Source: Acidobacteriota bacterium
GTDB taxonomy: Bacteria > Acidobacteriota > Vicinamibacteria > Vicinamibacterales > 2-12-FULL-66-21
Assembly (NCBI GenBank): GCA_013694845.1
Contig: JACDBQ010000851.1
Coordinates: 1 to 5,584 of the forward strand
Length of the DNA: 5,584 nucleotides
Reading direction: 5' to 3'
Shown: piece after piece, positions 1-5,151 of the stretch
How positions within the stretch are numbered: the stretch's first letter is position 1
How the letters are laid out: every line of letters starts with the position of its first letter
Program-made: the position numbers and the translations under genes
The notes under the pieces: generated by a model
Databases searched by the model: none
Seen by the model: only the letters and a program-made list of their open reading frames with translations
Told to the model about the DNA's origin: nothing

Positions 1-90
1 GAGGGTGACCTTCTGCTGCCTGTACGCGCGGCGCACAGCAGCGAGGTAGGCCTGGTGCAGCTGCGGCGTGTCTGTCGCGTCACGCTCCTG
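1..90 (-). other. In-frame coding continuation of the TIR gene beyond its TGA stop
   Basis: Reading on past the TGA at 91-93 in the same minus-strand frame gives 30 stop-free codons to the window edge, beginning QERDATDTPQLHQAYLAAVR and ending RAYRQQKVTL. From memory, TIR proteins of the large sensor type place a TPLQ-like stretch and a basic R-rich helix (xPTPLQxxYxxASRRAATRR) after the linker, just before a transmembrane or WD40 region. DTPQLHQAYLAAVRRAYRQQ resembles that stretch. This suggests the stop is a nonsense mutation or a sequence error. A chance open stretch of 30 codons is common in GC-rich DNA, so the resemblance, not the length, is the argument. Confidence 0.5.
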
Positions 91-687
91 TCACGCTGCT
101 TGATAGGACTTCGCCAACCGGTCCAAGGAAGGTGCCACCATGAACCACTTGGGACGGCCGGCTCGCTCCCACTGGCCGTCGCGCTGACGCCACTCACGTT
201 CTTCCAAGTCGGCGTCCAAATCAGTGCGCGCGTCGCGCACAAGCGCGAGAAGTTGAGCCTCCTTGTTGTCTTCATCCTCGAAGAACAGCCAGTTTGGCAA
301 CCGCAGCTCGGAGGGGACTCGTTCATCCGGGACGCGCCGCCGCACGACCGGAAGCAGTCGCAGCTGCTGGTGGACGGCACGGCGAAGCTCGCCGAGACAC
401 GGCTCCGAGTCAATGGACCACTCGGACATGATGAACAGGAAGGCGGTGGACTCGTCGATGCTGCGCGCGATCCACTCTTTGTAATCGCTGCCCGTCGGGA
501 TCTTCCAGTCTGCAACGGTGAGCAACCCCTGCCCTTCGAGCGAACTCGCGAGCGAGCGCGCAAAGCCGCGGTCTTCACGTGCGTACGAGATGAACACCAC
601 CGGGGTTGCTGATGCCTGTCCATCTGCCTCGGTCGGTGCGGGTCCATCACGGAGTCGATCGAACCAGGGAAAGCGCCGTCTGAACAT
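91..687 (-). CDS. TIR-domain protein (possible NAD+-processing effector), likely C-terminally truncated
   Basis: The 198-residue product holds a bacterial TIR domain at about residues 29-150. It opens with VVFISYAREDRGFARSLASS (strand A and the first helix), followed by WKIPTGSDYKEWIARSID and the FLFIMSEWSIDSEPCLGELR segment. E100 in SEPCLGEL sits where TIR NADases carry their catalytic glutamate. PNWLFFEDED then leads into a linker (LEEREWRQRDGQWERAGR) typical of bacterial TIR proteins that continue into large sensor or repeat regions such as TM/WD40. Bacterial TIR domains hydrolyse or cyclise NAD+ in several defence systems; activity here is inferred from the motifs only. The start is ATG at 687, without a clear Shine-Dalgarno. 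The frame stops at TGA (91-93), but family-like sequence follows in frame to base 1, so the full protein was probably longer. It is divergent from the TPR gene at 870. Confidence 0.85.
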   Translation of the reverse strand: MFRRRFPWFDRLRDGPAPTEADGQASATPVVFISYAREDRGFARSLASSLEGQGLLTVADWKIPTGSDYKEWIARSIDESTAFLFIMSEWSIDSEPCLGELRRAVHQQLRLLPVVRRRVPDERVPSELRLPNWLFFEDEDNKEAQLLALVRDARTDLDADLEEREWRQRDGQWERAGRPKWFMVAPSLDRLAKSYQAA

Positions 688-869
688 GTCTGAATGAAAC
701 AGGGACTGGTGACCGAGTTTCGCACCTGTACGTTTGACGACTTCGCGCCGATCGGAGCCGGGCGACGCAGCTCCCGGCTCCCGCCCAGTGGGGCGACAGC
801 CGGTGATTCTGCGATATCATCCGGCTCGCTGACAGTTACGTTCACCTCAGAGAAGTGTGCGAGGCGCCG
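688..869. promoter_or_regulatory. Divergent intergenic region between the TIR and TPR genes
   Basis: This spacer must carry the promoters of both divergent genes. Toward the TPR gene there is a weak sigma70-like pair, GCGACA (793-798) and TATCAT (815-820) with 16 bases between, which would start transcription near 827. No good promoter was seen for the TIR gene. GACCGAGTT at 711-719 equals one half of the perfect palindrome found at 2499-2516 and 3020-3039, and ACTGGTGACCGAGT (705-718) is an imperfect dyad, so a shared operator is possible but unproven. Confidence 0.3.
861..864 (+). promoter_or_regulatory. Ribosome binding site deciding the TPR gene start
   Basis: GAGG lies five bases before ATG 870. 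The in-frame GTG at 855 has no comparable site, and the conserved domain starts only eight residues after the ATG 870 methionine. ATG 870 is therefore preferred. Confidence 0.5.
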
Positions 870-2165
870 ATGCCGCGAGACTACACGAAGACCTGCTTCG
901 TCATCATGCCGTTCGGCACCAAGACCGTCGGCAACCAGCAGGTGAACTTCGACTGGATCTATGACCGGATCTTCGAGCCGGCGATCAGGGCGGTACCGCT
1001 GCCGGGGAAGGAGGGTGGCGGCACGCTCCAGCCCGCTCGAACGGACAGGGACTTCTTCGCGGGCGACATCGGTCAGGAAATGTTTCAGTATCTGAACGAG
1101 TCGCGCTTCGCCCTTGCCGACATCTCGGGGCTCAATGCCAACGTCCTGTACGAGATCGGCGTCCGGCACGCGGTCCGCCAGTCGGGCACGGCCATCTTCC
1201 GCCAAGGTGACGCAACGATACCGTTCGACATCAATCATATCAAGGCGTTCCCGTACAGCTATCAGCCCGAGGACAACGCAGGCGAAGCGCGCAGGCTGGT
1301 CGAGAGAGTACTGCGGGAATCGCTCGAGCAGAATGCCCTGGACAGCCCCGTGCAAATTGCGCTGAAAGCCCAGAAGGAGGAACCGAACCGCGATGAAGTG
1401 CAGCCGCTGCTGCTCGACGCCGAGAATGCCCTCCGGCGTTTCGATCGGCCCGCGGCCATCGCGAAGCTGCGCCGGGCCTTGAGCGTAGGGGAGGGGAACG
1501 CCCTCGTTCATGTGCGGTTGGGCATCCTTCTGAAGGATATCGGAGACTTGAAAGCCGCAATCGATGAACTCACCGCGGCGACGGAGCTTCAGCCGAACTA
1601 CGCCGATGCCTGGCGCGAGAAGGGCATCCAGGAAGCGCGAGACAAGCAGCTTGCGAAGGGAGAGGCGTCGCTGCGAAAGGCGGTCGCGCTGAATCCCCAG
1701 GACTTCGATGCGCTTGCGTCTCTGGGCGGCATCCTGCGCAAGAGCAGTCGCCTCGAGGAAGCAGCACTGATGTATCAGCGTGCGACGGAGGTGTCCGGCG
1801 GCCATCCCTATCCGCTCCTGATGGGGCTCAAGCTCGGCGCTCGAACCGCGCGCGCGCTGAATATTGACGACAGGCTGCGGCGCCAGCTGTTCCTAGCCGG
1901 AAAGATGCGTCAGGCACAGGCGGAAGCGATCCCGCCCTTCGATCCACCGTGGTGCATGTTCGATCTGGCTGAGATCCGCCTGTACGCGGGCGACCGGGCG
2001 GGATTTCTGGAGTGGACCCGAAAAGGGCTCGACAAATGTGAGAACCGGTGGGAACCGGAGACGCTCCAGTCCGCCCTCTACCTCTTGATCGACGGCGGAG
2101 TCGAACCGGACGGCTTGCGCGAGGGTCTCCCGCTCATCGAGGCCAAGATCAAAGAGTTGCCGTAG
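870..2165 (+). CDS. Nucleoside deoxyribosyltransferase-like (DRHyd-type) domain plus TPR scaffold protein, ASK/TRAFs-binding-like
   Basis: This is a 431-residue protein starting at ATG 870; GTG 855 would add five residues. The N-terminal domain (about 8-150) begins CFVIMPFG (9-16), then FDWIYDRIFEPAIRAV, and ends its core with ADISGLNANVLYEIGVRHA. Its D84 and E95 match the D...NxNVxYE(L/I)G signature of nucleoside 2-deoxyribosyltransferase relatives, with the Glu as likely nucleophile, so N-glycosidic bond cleavage of a nucleotide-like substrate is plausible. A linker (DSPVQIAL) leads to three clear TPRs (about 209-243, 243-277, 278-311, with ELQPN and ALNPQ repeat ends). A C-terminal helical part (DPPWCMFDLAEIRLYAGD, then RWEPETLQSALYLL) resembles the TRAFs-binding/TPR scaffold of ASK kinases, proposed elsewhere to sense NAD+-derived signals. 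No signal peptide or TM helix is seen, so it is cytoplasmic. It is intact and divergent from the TIR gene, which suggests a shared conflict role. Confidence 0.85.
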   Translation: MPRDYTKTCFVIMPFGTKTVGNQQVNFDWIYDRIFEPAIRAVPLPGKEGGGTLQPARTDRDFFAGDIGQEMFQYLNESRFALADISGLNANVLYEIGVRHAVRQSGTAIFRQGDATIPFDINHIKAFPYSYQPEDNAGEARRLVERVLRESLEQNALDSPVQIALKAQKEEPNRDEVQPLLLDAENALRRFDRPAAIAKLRRALSVGEGNALVHVRLGILLKDIGDLKAAIDELTAATELQPNYADAWREKGIQEARDKQLAKGEASLRKAVALNPQDFDALASLGGILRKSSRLEEAALMYQRATEVSGGHPYPLLMGLKLGARTARALNIDDRLRRQLFLAGKMRQAQAEAIPPFDPPWCMFDLAEIRLYAGDRAGFLEWTRKGLDKCENRWEPETLQSALYLLIDGGVEPDGLREGLPLIEAKIKELP

Positions 2166-2285
2166 CGGCGACAGCGCAGCAACGACCACGCTTGCAGCTC
2201 CCCGCCGCCAAGGGCGAAGTGCCGAGTGGATCGCCCGGCGCCGCAGCGATGACGGGACCGGCGGGTGACCCAGCGGCCGATCCGC
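2166..2285. other. Convergent intergenic spacer, no feature seen
   Basis: This is the gap between the end of the TPR gene and the end of the small membrane ORF on the other strand. No hairpin followed by a T-run and no coding-like sequence was seen in either direction. Any terminator here is not of the simple intrinsic type. Confidence 0.4.
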
Positions 2286-2498
2286 CTATCGCGCCTGCCA
2301 CTCGGGCTTCCAGAGGACCACGAGCGTGTAGACGGTCATGACGACGAGAAAGCCGCCGACAGCGAGCAGCGGCCAGCTCAGAAAGCGTGTACCGATGCGG
2401 GTGCCGACGTACACCAGCAAAGCGCTGACCGCGCCGGCCTTCAGCGCCTGTCGCACCTGGCCTGAGATGTCCTGCGGCTCCTCGGGGAGCACTGGCAC
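2286..2498 (-). CDS. Small two-helix membrane protein (hypothetical)
   Basis: From GTG 2498 this gives 70 residues: an acidic leader (PEEPQDISGQ), then a hydrophobic segment around 18-32 (AGAVSALLVYVG), a basic turn (TRIGTR), and a clear transmembrane helix at about 42-63 (WPLLAVGGFLVVMTVYTLVV). It ends KPEWQAR. I do not recognise a family. The start is uncertain: GTG 2498, GTG 2492 and GTG 2456 are all in frame, and the first directly abuts an 18-bp palindrome (2499-2516). The frame is open upstream and continuous with the frameshifted tail of the HNH remnant, so this could be a separate gene, or a gene whose own start was lost when the two were joined. Confidence 0.45.
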   Translation of the reverse strand: MPVLPEEPQDISGQVRQALKAGAVSALLVYVGTRIGTRFLSWPLLAVGGFLVVMTVYTLVVLWKPEWQAR

Positions 2499-2516
2499 AC
2501 TCGGTCCGGACCGAGT
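2499..2516. repeat. 18-bp perfect palindrome, copy 1
   Basis: ACTCGGTCCGGACCGAGT reads identically on both strands. It lies at the end of the HNH remnant and directly before a GTG start of the small membrane ORF. An identical 18-mer occurs at 3021-3038. A self-complementary site with CGGTC/GACCG half-sites resembles TetR-family operators; no regulator gene is in the window. Confidence 0.75.
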
Positions 2517-2809
2517 CCGACCCCACAGCACGTGTGACTCCCTGACCACCTCCGCGCCGAAGAACAGCTCCGCTCATAGAGGTTGTGCGTACGGCAGCGC
2601 AGCTCGATGTTGCTTGCGTCCGGTCCACCGTCGGCGGCGAATGGCACGAGGTGGTGCAACTCGAGATGGAGGAGAAGCGCCGGCAGGCGCCGCGCGTCCA
2701 CTTCCATGAGACAACGGATCAGGGCCGCCGTCGCCTGCCGCTCGCGCAGCGCAAGCCGCGATACTTCGGTCGGGAGTTCTTCGTTTGAGAGATCTGTGAG
2801 GAGCGTCAT
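2499..2809 (-). pseudogene. HNH endonuclease remnant: central region deleted, one-base frameshift near the 3' end
   Basis: From ATG 2809 the first 42 residues (MTLLTDLSNEELPTEVSRLA, then LRERQATAALIRCLMEVDAR) match the N-terminus of an HNH endonuclease family common in environmental bacteria, whose members run to some 300-400 residues and continue ...ARRLYLGEGCSSLFTYCT. Here the text jumps to the C-terminal HNH core: HLELHHLVPFAADGG, ASNIELRCRTHNLYE, with H52-H53, N67 and H75. The zinc-site cysteines and the long helical middle are missing, so roughly 250 or more codons are gone. After YE (2575-2573) the frame breaks. Adding one G (GAG-GCG instead of GAGCG) restores AELFFGAEVVRESHVLWG, the expected family tail. 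The product should be non-functional. GTG 2824 is an alternative start. Confidence 0.8.
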
Positions 2810-3019
2810 GCTCGTTTGTAGCACGCTCTTTTTCCGCCCTCTCAGAATGCCCTCGAACCGGCGACTCTCAGTCGACGATGCGCGCCAGCCATGTCGGCGT
2901 CTGATCGCTGTTCTCGCGCGACGACGGAGGGCCTGGTGGGCGTTCTAACGACCGCGTGCCGCGAGAGCCGAAACACGACTGAAAACGTGTCAAGAGGAAA
3001 TGGCGCCGTCGGCTAAAAC

Positions 3020-3039
3020 AACTCGGTCCGGACCGAGTT
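3020..3039. repeat. 20-bp perfect palindrome, copy 2 (contains the shared 18-mer)
   Basis: AACTCGGTCCGGACCGAGTT is a perfect dyad. Its inner 18 bases are identical to 2499-2516, 504 bases away. This copy is intergenic, about 210 bases upstream of the HNH remnant start on the minus strand and about 90 bases upstream of the small ORF at 3128 on the plus strand. This is the placement expected of an operator for a dimeric regulator such as a TetR-family protein, which is inference. Confidence 0.75.
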
Positions 3040-3113
3040 ACAAACGGCCTGGTTGCGCGCAGTCGCGCGAACTTGCGGTCGTGTGGAATGGTGTGGGCCT
3101 TTGCGTCGGACGG

Positions 3114-3119
3114 TATACG
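3114..3119 (+). promoter_or_regulatory. Possible -10 element of a leaderless promoter
   Basis: TATACG (within GGTATACGAT) ends eight bases before ATG 3128, the spacing of a leaderless transcript whose first base is the A of the start codon. No -35 at proper spacing was found; TTGCGT at 3101-3106 is too close. Confidence 0.25.
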
Positions 3120-3127
3120 ATTCGGCC

Positions 3128-3226
3128 ATGCACCTCACCGTCGCGCTCATCAGCGACACGAGTCGAAGAGGGAAGAAGCAGGACGGCGGGGAGTCCCAGC
3201 AGGACGGATACGTTGCCAGTATGTAA
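3128..3226 (+). CDS. Tiny ORF of 32 codons, unrecognised
   Basis: It begins MHLTVALISDTSRRGKKQDG and ends with TAA at 3224-3226. The first ten residues look like a beta strand of a Rossmann-type fold, and the rest is polar and charged. It has no Shine-Dalgarno, but a TATACG element stands at leaderless spacing. It may be a real small gene, the decapitated start of a longer gene, or chance. No family is recognised. Confidence 0.2.
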   Translation: MHLTVALISDTSRRGKKQDGGESQQDGYVASM

Positions 3227-3324
3227 GTTCATATGAGTGTTCATACGGGCATGATCGGCGTTCGAACCGCCGGAGTCGTCACCGTTCGATGAGCGACGCG
3301 TGAGATGTGGGTGAGAAGCGCAGT

Positions 3325-3809
3325 TCACGGGGCGGCCGATCTCCTCCGCCGGGGCGAGGCGGCCCTCCCTGTCAGCAATTCTCGGATCCACCGCTCGACG
3401 CGCTCGATCACGTCGTCCGGGGTCGACGTCCCCGCCGTGACCCCGACGACGGCCGTGTCCAGGAACCACTCGGGCCGCAGGTCAGCCTCGGTCTGGACGT
3501 GGTGAACGCGCGCGCAGTAGCGCCCGCACGTCTTCACCAGTTCCCGCGTGTTGTTGCTGGCTGCGCCGCCGATCACGACGACCACGTCGCACCGGCGCGC
3601 CATGTCGACGGCGGCGTCCTGACGTTCTTTCGTCGGCTTGCAGGCGCCGTCGCGATTCCCCTGGCGCGCATCTCGCCGACGATGGTGGGGTTGTGCACGA
3701 GGTCCCCAAGGATAGTGAGCGGTCCGGCATTCGCCTCCGCGAGCGCCAGTGCGATCGCGTCGCGCACGCCGAAGCACATGCCCAGGTGTGTCGCGCGGAG
3801 AATCTTCAT
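3325..3809 (-). pseudogene. ispH: ispH/lytB pseudogene (4-hydroxy-3-methylbut-2-enyl diphosphate reductase) lacking its central region
   Basis: IspH is the [4Fe-4S] enzyme of the last MEP-pathway step, making IPP and DMAPP from HMBPP. From ATG 3809 the sequence MKILRATHLGMCFGVRDAIA and LTILGDLVHNPTIVGEMRAR matches the IspH N-terminus, with cluster Cys12 and the substrate-binding His (H39 here). Near 3640-3656 the text jumps, with a frame change, to the C-terminal third: ACKPTKERQDAAVDMARRCD (third cluster Cys), VVVVIGGAASNNTREL (S-x-N), and VGVTAGTSTPDDVIERVERW. The second cluster Cys and the catalytic Glu/His region are missing, about 140 codons. Intact enzymes have about 300 residues. The two parts lie in different frames, so this is non-functional. 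MEP-dependent bacteria need IspH, so an intact copy should exist elsewhere in the genome, or this copy was imported or is misassembled. Confidence 0.85.
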
Positions 3810-3816
3810 GATGAGG

Positions 3817-3822
3817 CCTCTC
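3817..3822 (-). promoter_or_regulatory. Ribosome binding site of the ispH remnant
   Basis: GAGAGG on the minus strand, seven bases before ATG 3809, fixes that start and rejects the longer frame that opens near 3983. The translation signal survived although the gene is broken, which suggests recent damage. Confidence 0.5.
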
Positions 3823-4009
3823 TGATCTACGCCAGCTAAACTTTGAACGATGAGGTGAGCACGGGGTCGGCGGCAGGATGCCAGAGTGTCCGCGCGAAGT
3901 CGTGAGGACCCGGTGAGATCTTTGTGAGCAGTGGCTATTCTGCGAGGCGCTCTCTCAGCAACCGGGCAATCTCCCGGAAACACTGAAACGACAACCCCGC
4001 CTGGGCGAG
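3823..4009. other. Spacer between the ispH remnant and the monooxygenase remnant, with a possible orphan minus-strand C-terminus
   Basis: The region should hold the ispH promoter, but none stands out. On the minus strand a stop at 3937-3935 is preceded by a protein-like stretch, HLAQAGLSFQCFREIARLLR then ERLAE-stop (about 4012-3938). This reads like the end of a helical protein and could be the tail of a former upstream neighbour of ispH. Its frame runs on into the antisense of the monooxygenase, so the true junction would lie near 4005-4035. The family is not recognised. Confidence 0.25.
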
Positions 4010-5151
4010 GTGGAAGGTGAGCGGGCGCCGCAACAGGACGACACCGGCGTCGACGTCCAGCTGTCCGACGGTCAGTCGCTACGGGCGGAATATCTCGTCG
4101 GGTGCGACGGAGGACGCAGCCTGGTCCGTAAAGCAGCCGGCATCGAGCTCCCCGGGTGGGACCCGACCATCAGCAGCCTGATCGCCGAGGTCGGGATGGC
4201 CGAGGAGCCGGAATTGGAAATCCGCCACGACGCCATCGGCGTCCATGCCCTCGGCAAGGTGGAGTACGAGATCCACGACGGCGAGGTGGTCTACAAGGAC
4301 GGGGGGCCGGGACGGGTCATGGTGACCGAACAGCACGTCGGACACACCGGCGAACCCACCCTGCGTGATCTCAGCGAGGCGCTCATCGTCGTATACGGGA
4401 CCGACTACGGGGTCCACAGTGCGACTTGGATCTCCAGGTTCACCGACATGACCCGGCAGGCCGCGGCCTACCGCCACAGACGGGTCCTGCTGGCCGGCGA
4501 CGCCGCCCACGTGCATGCCCCGGACGGTGGACAGGGCCTCAACACCGGTGTACAGGATGCGGTGAATCTGGGATGGAAGCTGGCCCAGGTGGTCAAGCGA
4601 ACATCGCCGGAAAGCCTTCTGGATACCTACCATGCCGAGCGCCACTCGGTCGCTGCCCGCGTGCTGCGCAACACGATGGCGGCGGTCGCGCTTCGCCGCC
4701 CGGACGAGCGCACGAAGCCCTGCGCGACTCCATGGCCGAGCTCCTCACGATGGACGAGCCGCGCAAACGATTCGCCGTGATGCTGTCTGGTCTGGACATT
4801 CACTACGACCTCGGCGAGGGACACCCGCTGCTGGGGCGCCGCATGCCCGACCTCGATCTGGTCACCGACAACGGCCCGCGGCGGGTCTTCACCCTCCTGC
4901 ACGATGCCCGGCCGGTGCTACTCAACCTCGGTGAGCCCGGCGGCTTCGAGATCACTCCATGGGCAGATCGCGTTCAGCTGATCGACGCCAAATACGTCGG
5001 TACGTGGGCGCTTCCGGCAGTCGGGGCGGTCACTGCTCCCACCGCCGTGTTGATTCGGCCCGACGGATACGTGGCCTGGGTGGGAGACCTGACCCAGCTG
5101 GGGCTCGCCGACGCGCTCACCACTTGGTTCGGACCGCCTATTGCGGCGTAG
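4010..5151 (+). pseudogene. Class A FAD-dependent monooxygenase (Rox/aromatic hydroxylase-like), 5'-truncated and frameshifted
   Basis: Family members hydroxylate aromatic or polyketide substrates using NAD(P)H, O2 and FAD; rifampicin monooxygenase is a close relative in sequence style. From about 4035, QQDDTGVDVQLSDGQSLRA leads to the DG motif YLVGCDGGRSLVRKAAG. Then come WISRFTDMTRQAAAYRHRRV, the second FAD motif VLLAGDAAHVHAPDGGQGLN, and TYHAERHSVAARVLRNTM. Near 4714-4719 one G is missing (AAGCC for AAGGCC). The next frame continues ALRDSMAELLTMDEPRKRFA and HYDLGEGHPLLGRRMPDLDL. It closes with the thioredoxin-like C-terminal domain, VLLNLGEPGGFEITPWADRV and AVLIRPDGYVAWVGDLTQ, ending at TAG 5149-5151. 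The N-terminal GxGxxG region, about 100 residues, is absent; frame-open sequence upstream to 3917 shows no such motif. Without it FAD cannot bind. GTG 4010 is only a formal start, with no ribosome binding site. Confidence 0.85.

Larger units (their letters stand above)
2810..3127. other. Spacer upstream of the HNH remnant, no convincing gene
   Basis: No frame here shows recognisable protein sequence on either strand. The visible contents are the second palindrome copy (3020-3039) and a TATACG element at 3114-3119 before a tiny ORF. GGCGTTCTAACG near 2940-2951 resembles one end of an integron attC site, but no partner was found nearby. Confidence 0.4.

Noticed and set aside
91..93. TGA in the TIR gene read as selenocysteine
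   Set aside because: No SECIS-like hairpin is evident after it, and relatives have no cysteine expected at this linker position.
70..100. Repeat of gcgtgac (minus strand) around the TIR stop as a small duplication that created it
   Set aside because: Removing one copy still leaves the TGA in frame, so it does not explain the stop.
55..612. Plus-strand open frame opposite the TIR gene
   Set aside because: The minus strand encodes the TIR motifs here; the plus frame has no recognisable domain and is a GC-rich shadow.
3256..3272. Perfect tRNA T-arm look-alike: CGGCG-TTCGAAC-CGCCG
   Set aside because: The acceptor, anticodon and D stems cannot be formed around it, and no CCA follows at the right place, so it is a lone hairpin and not a tRNA.
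4079..4645. Long minus-strand open frame inside the monooxygenase region
   Set aside because: It is the antisense shadow of a clearly recognised coding sequence with conserved FAD motifs on the plus strand.
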